57,913 bases of DNA from Saprospirales bacterium (lineage in GTDB: Bacteria; Bacteroidota; Bacteroidia; Chitinophagales; Saprospiraceae): contig RECS01000075.1 in NCBI GenBank assembly GCA_007693915.1, positions 1 to 57,913 on the forward strand. The letters are read 5' to 3'. This document shows, one piece after another, positions 43,615 through 53,339 of this stretch. Numbering within the stretch: the first letter of the stretch is position 1; every line of letters starts with the position of its first letter. A model generated the notes under the pieces. The model saw only the letters and a program-made list of their open reading frames with translations, did not search any database and was not told where the DNA came from. Position numbers and translations under genes: made by a program.

Positions 43615-44593
43615 AAATTTTTTCAATTAGTTCCTCGTATTCATCCTTAAGTTTACTTAAAAAAGTGATTCCCCCCCCACTTTTATAGAAATATGCATTA
43701 TCCTCTTTTTCAATAAATCGTATCAGTACACAACTATCTAGTTCTCCATTCTGAAAGATCCCTGCAATCCCGGTGTAGAATCCACGTTCAAATAATTCAA
43801 CCCGATCTAAAATTTCCATAGTTTTTACTTTTGGAGCTCCAGTAATGCTGCCTGCCGGTAACATCCCAAAGAGAATGGTCCCCAACTGTTCAGTGTAGTT
43901 GTTCGGTAATTTTCCTGTTATATGTGAGCTGGTTTGGTACAATGATCGTTCACCTGACTGTATTTTACTCAGGTACCTGAATTGTTCCACCCGAATATTT
44001 TTTGCGGATATGGACAGGTCGTTTCGTAAAAGATCTACTATGGTATAATGTTCGGACAGTTCTTTTTTATCGTTAAGAAGTATCTGATCGGCATTATTTA
44101 GGTTGGCTGAAATGGTCCCTTTCATGGGGTGGGTGTGAATTTTTCCATCTGTTATTTTAACAAAAGTTTCTGGTGAAAAAGAAATGAATTTTTCCTTTAA
44201 AAGAACCTTGTATTTACTTGAGGCATGATCCATTATTTGATCAAAATCCACCGGTGATTTCAACCGGGATTGAAAGCAAAGATTGATGAGATAAGTATTT
44301 CCTGCTATTATTTCCTCCATGACTTTTTCAAATGCATAAGAGTATTTATCAAAGGAGGGGGGAATGAATTTTGGTTGACTTATAAAAGCTTTGTTTTTTT
44401 CTTCGGTAAGGGGCGAGTTGGTCCGATGATCAAATTTATAGTAAAATCCCATTTTGGCAGCTTGATCGGGTGGGCAAATGAGGCATTGGTCTAGCTTGTA
44501 GTTTAAGATAAATACAAAGTCTTCTCCCTTTTTGCCGAGAGAGTTCATTAGCTGTTCTGACTTGCTTCTACAAAGAAATGGTAAGTTTTCCAT
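43598..44593 (-). CDS. pabB: Aminodeoxychorismate synthase component I (chorismate-binding enzyme)
   Basis: This enzyme adds ammonia to chorismate to make 4-amino-4-deoxychorismate. From ATG 44593 there are 331 residues, so it lacks most of the N-terminal domain of the longer TrpE/PabB proteins. Signature motifs are HPMKGTISANL, IVDLLRNDLS, and GSITGAPKVKTMEI near residues 180-270. The lysine of the MKGT motif is the one that forms the covalent intermediate in PabB. It overlaps pabC by 17 bases. A TAACTTTG box (minus strand, 44613-44606) sits 13 bases ahead of the start. Confidence 0.9.
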   Translation of the reverse strand: MENLPFLCRSKSEQLMNSLGKKGEDFVFILNYKLDQCLICPPDQAAKMGFYYKFDHRTNSPLTEEKNKAFISQPKFIPPSFDKYSYAFEKVMEEIIAGNTYLINLCFQSRLKSPVDFDQIMDHASSKYKVLLKEKFISFSPETFVKITDGKIHTHPMKGTISANLNNADQILLNDKKELSEHYTIVDLLRNDLSISAKNIRVEQFRYLSKIQSGERSLYQTSSHITGKLPNNYTEQLGTILFGMLPAGSITGAPKVKTMEILDRVELFERGFYTGIAGIFQNGELDSCVLIRFIEKEDNAYFYKSGGGITFLSKLKDEYEELIEKIYVPFA

Positions 44594-44610
44594 AGTCTGG
44601 GACGGCAAAG

Positions 44611-46056
44611 TTACAGTTCATTTGCCTTTTCTAATAACCATTGAATATCAGCGACGTTTTTTGCATCTTCAAGTTCTTTTTTGAGTTTGGATATGGCTTG
44701 CCTGTCATTCGGATTTAAGGTGGCTAGTTTTTGGGTATATTTTATGGTGTTTAGATAATTTTTTCTTCGTTGCTCAGGTAATTGATTCTTTTTTCTGTTT
44801 AAAAATACACGGAAGGAACTAAGGAAAGAAAGCAGGGGGTCAATTTCATCTAAATCGTAATAGCTGACCATTAACATTACTTTAGCTCCAAGGGCATAGG
44901 AAAAGTCTTCGAACTCTACCTCGCGTAATAATTCCAAAACTTTTTCAAAGTCTTTTTTATACAAATAAAGTCTTGCGAGATTAAAGGTGACGGCATTTTC
45001 TCTTTGCTCTTCATTTAAATATGTACTGAACTGATTTATAAAGGCTTCAGTCCAGTCAAACTCTTTGAGTCGAAGTGCTACAACAACAATATTTTTAAAA
45101 GTCCAGGGGGTCAATTCACCATTGATGAACAGATATTCCTTTTCCAGCCCATATTGGTAAAGGATAAGGGTTTCTTCCAAAAATTTTTGATCAGCCTGAT
45201 TGATTCTTTTTATACAGAAGTTCAAAGCTGCAAGGAAAATGTCTCTTGCCTCCATTGGAGGAAAGCGATCGATATTTCTAAAAATTTCAGATTTTAAATG
45301 GTAGTAATGCTCCTCTTTTTCCGGTTGCTGATAAACCTTTAGTACGGCGAGGTGGACAGAAATTTGAGGTATTTGACTGTAATCGGATTTTTCTATATGT
45401 CCTAGAATTTCATCCATGAAAAGCATTTGATAGTCCTCAGTTACCACATTTCGCCAGCTTAAAGCTGACGCATAGTACCTCAATTTCTCAGCCATATAAA
45501 AGTAGTCCAAGTTTTCTGCTATCTGTTCAAGATTAAAACCTGAATCTCTTTTAATTTCTGACCCCAACATGTTGTAATAGTTTTTTTCGATTTCGTATTG
45601 GTGGTAATAGTAGGATGCAGCGACTTCGTACTGTCTTGATGATAACCTTCTTGTAGATTTTAGTACTGAATTGAATAAGGGTTCCAATTTTCTGCCCGAA
45701 ATACTTTGCATCAGATAGGTAGCCTGGTGTAATGGATTTCTTCTGTATTCTTCTATTGCCAGAAATTCCTCGACCAGCTTTAGTAAATCAGAACAGCTCT
45801 TCCTGAAGCGAGAATCAGAAAACTTATCGCCTGGAAAAATACTGTTATATAGGTCTAGTTTACTAATTTCGGAAAGTGAGAGGTCTTTAATTCCACTAAC
45901 CAACTCCTCAAATAATTTAATAAGAGATTTATTGACGTTGAAATAGGGAGAGGTGATGAATTTTTCCAGTCTGTTCAATTCGACAGTATTAAAATGACTG
46001 AGTACTTTGACCAATTTGATAGAAGATATGCCGTTTGTGTTATTGTTATTTTTCAT
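44611..46056 (-). CDS. Large all-helical protein with TPR-like repeats, unknown function
   Basis: This is a 481-residue protein without a signal peptide. It is predicted to be almost wholly alpha-helical with repeated amphipathic pairs, for example NLARLYLYKKDFEKVLELL and VVVALRLKEFDWTEAFINQF. The N-terminal block LSHFNTVELNRLEKFITSPY followed by FNVNKSL recurs in a set of Saprospirales-type proteins, by my recollection. No catalytic motif is visible; the shape suggests a protein-binding scaffold. It is 3' adjacent to the folate genes but separated by only about 18 bases, so co-transcription with pabB is possible. Confidence 0.65.
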   Translation of the reverse strand: MKNNNNTNGISSIKLVKVLSHFNTVELNRLEKFITSPYFNVNKSLIKLFEELVSGIKDLSLSEISKLDLYNSIFPGDKFSDSRFRKSCSDLLKLVEEFLAIEEYRRNPLHQATYLMQSISGRKLEPLFNSVLKSTRRLSSRQYEVAASYYYHQYEIEKNYYNMLGSEIKRDSGFNLEQIAENLDYFYMAEKLRYYASALSWRNVVTEDYQMLFMDEILGHIEKSDYSQIPQISVHLAVLKVYQQPEKEEHYYHLKSEIFRNIDRFPPMEARDIFLAALNFCIKRINQADQKFLEETLILYQYGLEKEYLFINGELTPWTFKNIVVVALRLKEFDWTEAFINQFSTYLNEEQRENAVTFNLARLYLYKKDFEKVLELLREVEFEDFSYALGAKVMLMVSYYDLDEIDPLLSFLSSFRVFLNRKKNQLPEQRRKNYLNTIKYTQKLATLNPNDRQAISKLKKELEDAKNVADIQWLLEKANEL

Positions 46057-46335
46057 GATTTTTATCGTGTAGAATTCAAGTGAATTGTTGAATTATTGGC
46101 TCTGGTCGATAGCTGTTTTTCAAGCTATTTGTGCTAAGATAGCTGTTTTGGAAAAACTAATTAGATTTTTTTTCTTAAATTTGTTAAATACTGTTTGGCA
46201 GGTCTACATAGATAATGATATCTATACATTCAAATGATTTGCAATATGATATAAAAAAAAATAATATAAATGTTTTTTTTGAACCTAAAAATAGCATACC
46301 TTTGTTATCGTAATTATTTACACCAATAAACCACC
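46057..46335. promoter_or_regulatory. Divergent intergenic region with a candidate promoter
   Basis: On the plus strand TTTG at 46278-46281 and TACCTTTG at 46297-46304 resemble a promoter for the dockerin-like gene starting at 46336; the gap of 15 is slightly short. A 12-base direct repeat (GATAGCTGTTTT) occurs at about 46108 and 46138, 30 bases apart. It could be a protein-binding site or chance in AT-rich DNA. Confidence 0.35.
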
Positions 46336-48843
46336 ATGAGCGGAAAGTCGATCCTTTTAGTATTTTTTGCACTCACGTTGACACTTTTTCTGAGTGTTTC
46401 TAAAACGACATTTGCTCAGTCAGCTCCCTCACCATATGATGACTTAAGCATTCTTTCCAATTCGGTTTTCGAATCAGAGGTCTACGATGCAGTTATGCTT
46501 ATGGTAATAAAGCATCCAAGTAATGGTACTGCCAGAAGTAAAGGAAGTTCAGGTGCTCGCTTTTTGGAATATACACCAGATAGTAATTTTGTGGGTTTGG
46601 ATTCTGTTTCGATTGAGGTTCAACTCAATTGGGGTGCAAATCCAGTAATTCAATGGTATCATTTTGCTTTTGATGTTAAAGAATCTATTGTTTTTGCATA
46701 TGATGTAGAATTTGCTATTCCTTCAAATAGTGATTTTACCTTTTTGGATGTTATGATGAATGACAGCAGCACTCATGGTGATTTAAGTTTTTCAAACATT
46801 TCATTGGTGTCCAAGGGAATGGTAGATTTGGTAGCTGACTCACTTTTCTTCAAACCATTAGCTGATTATAGTGGAGTCGCTTATGTTACCTATTCGGTTT
46901 GCGATAGTCTAGGGGAATGTGCTTCGGCAAATGCCGTAATTAACGTTATTGATTCTGCTAATGTAGTATCAGATTATGATATTCACATAAGTACCATGAA
47001 GAATCGGAATGTTCGAGTATTGTTGCCCGGTGAAGAATTTGAACTTTCTCTTGATCCTGAGTTAGGTGTTGTTGTTCAGCAAGGAAGTACGGGCATATGG
47101 GAATACCGCCCCTTCCAGAATGTTATTGGATTAGATACTTTTTCTTTTGAAATGTATCCTGATTATCACAGAAATGTTTTTGTAAAAATATACGATACCC
47201 CATCTCCAAATACTTTCCTTGTTGACAACTTTATTTACACACCGAAAAATCAGGATGTAAGCTTTGATGTTCAAGAAAATGATTTTAAGAAAAATGTAAG
47301 CATCAATTCTTTTACCCATCCAGAGAATGGTGTGCTTTCCCACCAAGGTAGTGGTAACTTTCATTTTGTTCCCGATTCGAACTTTACAGGTTCAACAGGG
47401 TTCTCTTACACTGCTTGTATTTTGGGGAATTGTGAAACTGCCAAAGTCATCATTTTTGTAGGAGATTTAAATCCGCAAAATTCTGGGACTTATGAATTGA
47501 CAACCACTAAAAATCGTCCGCTTGTTATCAATTATGATGTCCCTATTTCAAACTTTTCTTTTAATTTGACCCAAGATCCTGAATTAGGTGAATTGGTGAT
47601 TTACCCGGGATTAGATACGATAACTGTAGGTTGTAGTGAGGTAAGTGGGAATAATTTAGTGGTATATACGCCCGATACTGATGTAATAGGATTAGATGAG
47701 TTTGAATTAGAGTACTGCATTGACGGTAGTCAAGACTGTCATATTGTTAAAATTGAGCTTACTATTCTTGACTTACTTATAGACTCAAGTTGTGTATGCG
47801 TTGAGAACTGTGTTTGGCCCGGGGATGTAAATCATGATGGGGTTGTCGATATGCGGGATGTATTAAGTCTTGGGTACTATATTGGTAGTGTGGGTGAGGC
47901 AAGAGATGATGTCGATCTTGAAAACTGGTATGGTCAATCCGCAACAGATTGGGGGCAAAAGCAATACAATGGCCAGAACCTTAAGCATGCTGATACCGAT
48001 GGTGACGGAATTGTTCAGGTACAGGATACTTTTGCTATATCTGAGTTTTATAATAGAGTGCATACCCTTTTAGCCGAAGAAAGCTTGCAAAATAAACCTT
48101 ATTACGTAGGCCTGCATGAATCAACATCCGGTCCATATCAAGCTGGTGATTTGGTGGTCTTAGACGTAGTTATTGGCACCGAGAATTCTCCTGTGATTGA
48201 TTTACATGGTCTTGCTCTTTCTTTTAGTTTTTCGAATACACCATTCAGCTTTAACAGTCTCACTGCTAATGAACTCACTTCTTCATGGTTAACCTATGAT
48301 GCACCATCTTTATTTATGCAAAAAGAGTTTGATAATCAGCAACTGGATTTTGCATTGACGAGAACGGATGGATTTGGTGCTGCAGGTTTTGGGTTAGTTA
48401 CGCAGGTTTCTTTTATTGTTGAGGACGATATCGATGGCATACGTTGGGTCGGAGAATCAGAGACACAATTAGTAGAAATATTACTCGATGCTCCAATTGC
48501 TTATTTTGCAAATGGTGCAGAGTTCCAATTACCGGATACAAATGCCTTCATTGAAATGCTTAGACCAGGCAGAAATGCTCAGAAAGACTTCAGTGATGAT
48601 TTGATCACTGTATTCCCTAATCCTACATTAGCCGGCAATGAAGTTAACATACATGTCAATGGCGGCTATTCAATTGAACTAGTCGAAATTTATGATTTAC
48701 AAGGGCGAATGTTGCACAATGTCGAAAATATTAATGGCAATAGTACTCGCCTTCACTTAGATGAATTGAGTTCAGGAATTTATTTATTGCGAATTAGCAC
48801 TGACGGAGGTATAGTTACCAGAAAGCTTAGCATCCAACATTAA
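46336..48843 (+). CDS. Large T9SS surface protein with Ig-like, dockerin-like and cohesin-like parts
   Basis: The protein has 835 residues and a signal peptide (to about TTFAQ, 28). Residues 30-490 hold several bacterial Ig-like units with the pattern ending VxYxVCDxxGxC (YSVCDSLGECASANAVINV). Residues 495-580 look like a dockerin: two calcium-loop motifs, GDVNHDGVVDMRDVL (about 496) and DTDGDGIVQVQDT (about 553). Residues about 595-715 look cohesin-like, beginning with VGLHESTSGPYQAGD and including LHGLALSFSF. The last 75 residues are a T9SS type A sorting domain (VFPNPTLAGNEVNIHV, LSSGIYLLRIS). It is likely a cell-surface adhesin; both interaction partners in one protein suggest self-pairing or pairing with other surface proteins. 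Confidence 0.82.
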   Translation: MSGKSILLVFFALTLTLFLSVSKTTFAQSAPSPYDDLSILSNSVFESEVYDAVMLMVIKHPSNGTARSKGSSGARFLEYTPDSNFVGLDSVSIEVQLNWGANPVIQWYHFAFDVKESIVFAYDVEFAIPSNSDFTFLDVMMNDSSTHGDLSFSNISLVSKGMVDLVADSLFFKPLADYSGVAYVTYSVCDSLGECASANAVINVIDSANVVSDYDIHISTMKNRNVRVLLPGEEFELSLDPELGVVVQQGSTGIWEYRPFQNVIGLDTFSFEMYPDYHRNVFVKIYDTPSPNTFLVDNFIYTPKNQDVSFDVQENDFKKNVSINSFTHPENGVLSHQGSGNFHFVPDSNFTGSTGFSYTACILGNCETAKVIIFVGDLNPQNSGTYELTTTKNRPLVINYDVPISNFSFNLTQDPELGELVIYPGLDTITVGCSEVSGNNLVVYTPDTDVIGLDEFELEYCIDGSQDCHIVKIELTILDLLIDSSCVCVENCVWPGDVNHDGVVDMRDVLSLGYYIGSVGEARDDVDLENWYGQSATDWGQKQYNGQNLKHADTDGDGIVQVQDTFAISEFYNRVHTLLAEESLQNKPYYVGLHESTSGPYQAGDLVVLDVVIGTENSPVIDLHGLALSFSFSNTPFSFNSLTANELTSSWLTYDAPSLFMQKEFDNQQLDFALTRTDGFGAAGFGLVTQVSFIVEDDIDGIRWVGESETQLVEILLDAPIAYFANGAEFQLPDTNAFIEMLRPGRNAQKDFSDDLITVFPNPTLAGNEVNIHVNGGYSIELVEIYDLQGRMLHNVENINGNSTRLHLDELSSGIYLLRISTDGGIVTRKLSIQH

Positions 48844-48902
48844 AATTATTACTAATTCCTCAACTTTTATGTGGTAATTACTGCTGTAATTAGGTCTTCT
48901 TT

Positions 48903-49775
48903 TTACCCAAAATACTGCCTCAATAAATTTCTTGTTTGTGAGACATATGACTTGCCAAATAGATTGACATGAACCAATAGGTAATACAATTGGCTAAGTT
49001 CCATTCTCTCGAAGAATCCATCGGCTAAAGGATAAACTTCATGATATGAAGCGTAAAAATCCTCTGAGAATCCCCCAAATAACTTGCTCATTGCAATGTC
49101 AAGTTCTCTGTGGCTGTAAGCCACCGCAGGGTCAATCAAATATGGTAACCCCTCAATATCTGTAACCAAATTGCCACTCCATAAGTCACCGTGAATCAAC
49201 GAAGCTTGTTCTAAAGGATAAATTTTATCAATGGTATCTATCCAATCATTTTCGTTTGATATGGTATCATTTGGTAGTAAACCACGAGAGATCGCCATGT
49301 CTATTTGTGGTTTTAATCGACAGCTAAAATAAAAAGCTGACCACTTTTTATAAGGTTTATTGCATTGATCAAGGGCTCCAATGTAGTTGTGGCGATTAAG
49401 TCCAAAGCAAGACTTAGTTGCTGATAGATGTAGTTGAGCTAGCTGGGTACCCAATAGAGACATAGACTTTCTGTGAGGATGACTACTTTCGACATATTTC
49501 ATAATTAAAAGGGCACCTGAATATAATTTTTCTGCGAAGTAAATCTCAGGAATACTGACAGTATTAGTTTGTTTCAACATTTTCAAACCATCCTCTTCCG
49601 CAGTCATTCGATTGTGCCCATCGTTTTGAGTGTAAACCTTTACGAGCATCTTTGTGCCCTCTTTTGTAATGGTATATATAGAACCAGCTTGCCCTGAGCT
49701 GTAATAACTCAAACTATCTTCTTTAAACACAAAGCCAGTATCTTGTAATTCGTGAAATATTTTGGGCAAATTCAA
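48903..49775 (-). CDS. Fructosamine kinase family protein
   Basis: This is a 290-residue member of the aminoglycoside-phosphotransferase/fructosamine-3-kinase fold. Motifs are LIHGDLWSGNLVTD (catalytic loop) and YLIDPAVAYSHRELDIAMSK (metal loop), then LFGGF, all characteristic of FN3K. Such enzymes phosphorylate sugar-derived groups on glycated proteins to reverse damage. The start is TTG at 49775, chosen because the response-regulator gene stops at 49778 and no better start follows. It is therefore probably translated after the regulator in the same mRNA. Confidence 0.9.
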   Translation of the reverse strand: MNLPKIFHELQDTGFVFKEDSLSYYSSGQAGSIYTITKEGTKMLVKVYTQNDGHNRMTAEEDGLKMLKQTNTVSIPEIYFAEKLYSGALLIMKYVESSHPHRKSMSLLGTQLAQLHLSATKSCFGLNRHNYIGALDQCNKPYKKWSAFYFSCRLKPQIDMAISRGLLPNDTISNENDWIDTIDKIYPLEQASLIHGDLWSGNLVTDIEGLPYLIDPAVAYSHRELDIAMSKLFGGFSEDFYASYHEVYPLADGFFERMELSQLYYLLVHVNLFGKSYVSQTRNLLRQYFG

Positions 49776-49777
49776 TT

Positions 49778-50527
49778 CTAAAGTCTCTTTTTTTCAATAA
49801 TTTCTACAAGGTCATTTTTATAATTTTTTCCAACAGGGATCATCTTTAATTTTCCTTCTTCCTTCATTTCAATAGTAGTCCCCACAATCGCATCAACGTA
49901 ATTAATGTTTACAATAAATGAACGGTGAACCCTTAGGAAGCAATCAGAAGGAAGTTTACTTTCAAGGCTTTTCATGGTTTGAAGGGCTACTATTTTACTG
50001 TCTTTTGTCCGGATAATGACATAGTCCTTAAGACCTTCAATATAAAGGATATCCGAATAATGGACCCTTATGAACTTTTTGTCTGCCTTTATAAAAATAT
50101 AATCCTCAGAGCTGTTTTCATTTTTAACATCCTCAATTCCGGACTGTGATTTTTCCAAAGCTTTCGTTTTGAGTTCTATCTTAGACCTCACTTTGTTGAC
50201 ACACTTCATGAATCTTTCAATGGAAATGGGTTTAAGTAAGTAGTCCAATACATTCAATTCAAAGCCCTCAACAGCATAATTGGGGTAAGCAGTAGTGATA
50301 ACTACAAATGGAGGGTTATTTAGGATTCTTAGGAAATCCAATCCTCCTAACTTGGGCATTTCTATATCCAAAAACATCAGATCAACATCATTTTTGGATA
50401 AAAAATCATTGGCTTCAATTGCATTATTGCATCTGCAAATTAAGTTAATTTCAGGAATTTGTTCAATATATGTCTGTAATACATCTAATGCTAGTGGTTC
50501 ATCGTCAACAATTATTGCTTTAATCAT
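49778..50527 (-). CDS. LytTR-type response regulator
   Basis: This is a 249-residue two-domain transcription regulator. The receiver domain (1-120) has the acid cluster VDDE, phospho-acceptor Asp54 in MFLDIEMPKLGG, and Lys in LKPIS. The LytTR DNA-binding domain (about 145-249) contains DYIFIKADKKFIRVHYSDIL and FLRVHRSFIVNINYV. It overlaps the histidine kinase gene by four bases (ATGA-type junction), the standard pairing of LytS-like kinase and LytTR regulator. Target genes cannot be read from this sequence. Confidence 0.95.
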   Translation of the reverse strand: MIKAIIVDDEPLALDVLQTYIEQIPEINLICRCNNAIEANDFLSKNDVDLMFLDIEMPKLGGLDFLRILNNPPFVVITTAYPNYAVEGFELNVLDYLLKPISIERFMKCVNKVRSKIELKTKALEKSQSGIEDVKNENSSEDYIFIKADKKFIRVHYSDILYIEGLKDYVIIRTKDSKIVALQTMKSLESKLPSDCFLRVHRSFIVNINYVDAIVGTTIEMKEEGKLKMIPVGKNYKNDLVEIIEKKRL

Positions 50528-51603
50528 GATTTCTGTTTTATAGATTGCCCATGTAAAAGGGTCAAATTTACAATAAATTCCTCTTCTGTTTCTCTGATTT
50601 CTAGATGATGTCTGCCAGGGTAAAGTAGTTTCAACCTTCTCCGGATATTTTGGAGGCCGATTCCACCCACTTCATCAAAAGTAGTCTTTAGGTCATCCGT
50701 AGGTTTATTATTTTTTATAGAAAATTCAATTTTCGAGTCATCTGCTTCCAGTTTCATGATGACATAAGACAGTTCAAGAGTTTTATTTACACCGTGTTTG
50801 AAGCAGTTTTCGATGAATGGCAGAAAAAGAAGAGGTCTTATTTTTAAACCCGAGAAATCACCTCCTAAACCGAACTCAATTTTAACATTCGGACCATGTC
50901 TGAGTTTTTCTAACTCCAAATAATTTTTGATATATGCAATTTCCTTTTCAATAGGTACTTTTTCTTCATTGGATTCATACAACATATAGCGCATCATGTC
51001 TGATAGTTGCAGTACTATATCCGGCGCCTTATCGTCTTTTTTTAAGCTAAGTGCATACAAACTATTTAGGGTGTTAAAAAGAAAGTGAGGATTAATCTGT
51101 GACCTTAAAAAACTGAGTTCTGATTGCATCGTCTGAGTTCTTAGATCCCTCATTTCCCTTTGCTGTCGTAGCCAATCCGAAACTATTTTGAGAATGGTTG
51201 AAGCCGATACTATTATTAATGAGAAAATGTAATGCTCAAATTGACTTTCTAGAACTTCCATTTGTAATTCCGGATATTTCCTGAATTTCAGATAAAGAAG
51301 GAAGGTTCTAATTGGTGTGGCAATAAGCAAAGACAGTAATAAGAGTAACAGATAGCGAAATATTTTCTTTTTTGAAAGGTACTCAGGTATCAGGTAAATT
51401 AGGTTGAAGTAAACTATACCCATGTAAAAAACTAATAAGAGAAGAGCATGGGTGATGGTAAACCAAAAGTCATTCCGATCTGGCGTAATGATAAGTAAAA
51501 AAAGAAAAAAAATAACCCACCATGCAACATGTGAAAAGGTGCGCCCCGTCACTAGGTCATACACATAACTTAACCATCTGTTTCTTCTGCTTGGCTTCTG
51601 CAT
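50524..51603 (-). CDS. LytS-family sensor histidine kinase
   Basis: From ATG 51603 there are 359 residues (a TTG upstream at 51639 is the other choice). Four hydrophobic segments span about 22-145. The His_kinase domain has the phospho-acceptor His173 in SQINPHFLFNTLN, and the ATP domain has PFIENCFKHGVN and GGIGLQNIRRRLKLLY. No separate sensing domain is visible, so the membrane segments probably sense the signal. It forms an operon with the LytTR regulator. Confidence 0.94.
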   Translation of the reverse strand: MQKPSRRNRWLSYVYDLVTGRTFSHVAWWVIFFLFLLIITPDRNDFWFTITHALLLLVFYMGIVYFNLIYLIPEYLSKKKIFRYLLLLLLSLLIATPIRTFLLYLKFRKYPELQMEVLESQFEHYIFSLIIVSASTILKIVSDWLRQQREMRDLRTQTMQSELSFLRSQINPHFLFNTLNSLYALSLKKDDKAPDIVLQLSDMMRYMLYESNEEKVPIEKEIAYIKNYLELEKLRHGPNVKIEFGLGGDFSGLKIRPLLFLPFIENCFKHGVNKTLELSYVIMKLEADDSKIEFSIKNNKPTDDLKTTFDEVGGIGLQNIRRRLKLLYPGRHHLEIRETEEEFIVNLTLLHGQSIKQKS

Positions 51604-51796
51604 GGCGTAAAGATAAATGTTTTTTTTCAGCCTTCTCAATCTTTGTTTTTTGCATTTTTCATCAAAGTAATTTCCTGAATTATTTTTCTGAGAATAGGAA
51701 TTTGAACCATAACCCCAAGAATTATATTTAAGATATAATTACTTTTGATGATTAGGATCAATTTAAAATACTTTATCAAATATAAACTCAACTATT

Positions 51797-52405
51797 TTGG
51801 AGAATAAAAATACCCGTGAAATGATTGATGCTGAAGATAAAACTTCAGTTTCCCAATTGAGAGAGGTCTATGAGAACTTAATTGTCTCACTTGGAGAGGA
51901 TCCTGCACGCGATGGTTTATTAAAAACACCTGAGCGCGCAGCAAAGGCTATGAAGTTTTTTACTCAAGGCTATGAGCAGGATCCATCACAAATACTTCAA
52001 TCGGCTTTGTTCGATGAAGATTACAGTGAAATGGTGATAGTGAAGGACATTGAATTGTACTCCCTCTGTGAGCATCATTTGGTTCCCTTTTTTGGCAAGG
52101 CGCACATAGGCTATATACCTAAGGGAAAAATAGTAGGCCTGAGTAAAATGGCTAGAATTGTTGATGCCTTTGCCAGAAGACTGCAGGTGCAGGAGAGACT
52201 TACTCATGAGATACTGCATTGTATCCAGGAAAGTTTGAATCCTTATGGTGCTGCCGTGGTGATCGAAGCACGTCATATGTGCATGATGATGCGTGGGGTG
52301 CAAAAGCAAAACTCCGTAACTACCACTTCAGCCTTTACGGGTATATTTAAGCATGTAGAAACCCGAAATGAGTTTCTTAAATTAATTGAAGCCAAGCTGT
52401 CCTGA
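51797..52405 (+). CDS. folE: GTP cyclohydrolase I
   Basis: This enzyme converts GTP to dihydroneopterin triphosphate, the first step of folate and other pterins. Zinc ligands are Cys91 and His94 in [20 protein letters not shown], and Cys162 in [11 protein letters not shown]. Length (202) is normal. The frame begins with TTG at 51797; the in-frame ATG at 51824 would drop nine residues and cannot be excluded. A TACTTTTG box at 51740-51747 may be part of its promoter. The window also holds a pterin-synthase-family gene and pabBC, all near folate and pterin synthesis but not in one operon. Confidence 0.96.
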   Translation: MENKNTREMIDAEDKTSVSQLREVYENLIVSLGEDPARDGLLKTPERAAKAMKFFTQGYEQDPSQILQSALFDEDYSEMVIVKDIELYSLCEHHLVPFFGKAHIGYIPKGKIVGLSKMARIVDAFARRLQVQERLTHEILHCIQESLNPYGAAVVIEARHMCMMMRGVQKQNSVTTTSAFTGIFKHVETRNEFLKLIEAKLS

Positions 52406-52459
52406 CCAAAAATAAATAGTACTTTTGTGAAAATGTTTGACAAGCAAAATTACTTATAG

Positions 52460-53332
52460 ATGAAGACTGCATTTGTTTTTCCCGGACAGGGTTCCCAATA
52501 CAAAGGAATGGGAAGTGAGTTGTATAGAACTCATGCTGAGGCTAGAAAACTATTCGATTTGGCCAATGAAATTCTAGAATATCAGATTACCGATATTATG
52601 TTTGAAGGGGATGAAGAAGAGTTAAAGACAACAAAGATTACTCAACCCGCTGTTTTTATTAATGCCTATATTAAATATACCGTGACGGATCATATTAAGC
52701 CAGATGCTGTTGCAGGTCACTCTTTGGGTGAGTTTACAGCTTTGGCGGCATCAGGGGCACTTAGTTTTGAAGATGCTTTATTATTGGTTTATGACCGAGC
52801 TATGGCAATGCAGGAAGCCTGCGACATGGAAGATGGCACTATGGCAGCCATTATGGGGCTTGATGATCACCTTGTTGAGGAGTTGTGCGAAAAGATAGGT
52901 GATTTGGTAGTCCCTGCAAATTATAATTGTCCAGGACAGTTGGTGATATCCGGATCTATTTCTGGTATAACAAAAGCAATTGAAGCTGCAAAAGAGGCAG
53001 GAGCGAAAAGGGCAATACAATTGGCTGTTGGTGGAGCCTTTCACTCACCTCTGATGGAACCTGCGCAGTCAATGCTAGCAGACTCTATTGAGGACACTGA
53101 GTTTAAACAACCTTCATGTCCCATTTATCAGAATTATACAGGTAAAGCTGAAAGCAATCCTGAGTTGATTAAAGAAAATTTACTCAAGCAATTGACCGCT
53201 CCTGTGCGGTGGACACAATCCGTACAACAAATGATTCAGGATGGAGTTAGCAATATAGTAGAGGTTGATGGTAAAGTGCTAATTGGTATGGTTAGACGTA
53301 TTGATCGAAATTTGAAAACAGAAACGATCTGA
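52460..53332 (+). CDS. fabD: Malonyl-CoA:acyl carrier protein transacylase
   Basis: This enzyme loads malonate onto acyl carrier protein for fatty acid synthesis. The nucleophile is Ser88 in AGHSLGEFTALAASGALS; the N-terminal FPGQGSQYKGMG and the catalytic His in GGAFHSPLM are conserved. Length (290) is normal. A TACTTTTG box lies at 52420-52427, 33 bases before the start. The next gene (yqgE type) begins within 8 bases. Confidence 0.96.
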   Translation: MKTAFVFPGQGSQYKGMGSELYRTHAEARKLFDLANEILEYQITDIMFEGDEEELKTTKITQPAVFINAYIKYTVTDHIKPDAVAGHSLGEFTALAASGALSFEDALLLVYDRAMAMQEACDMEDGTMAAIMGLDDHLVEELCEKIGDLVVPANYNCPGQLVISGSISGITKAIEAAKEAGAKRAIQLAVGGAFHSPLMEPAQSMLADSIEDTEFKQPSCPIYQNYTGKAESNPELIKENLLKQLTAPVRWTQSVQQMIQDGVSNIVEVDGKVLIGMVRRIDRNLKTETI

Positions 53333-53339
53333 AAATATA

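Noticed and set aside
48875-48892. Hairpin TAATTAC-TGCT-GTAATTA between convergent genes as a terminator
   Set aside because: The stem is short and AT-only, and no clean T run follows.
51740-51747. TACTTTTG before folE as a confirmed promoter
   Set aside because: It matches the -7 box, but no TTG lies within the usual distance; kept only as a remark in the folE entry.
40421-52405. A pterin/folate gene cluster (pterin synthase, pabBC, folE)
   Set aside because: The genes are far apart, on different strands and interleaved with unrelated genes; no common operon is visible.
52420-52427. TACTTTTG before fabD as a confirmed promoter
   Set aside because: No -33 box at a fitting distance; such boxes occur often by chance in AT-rich DNA.
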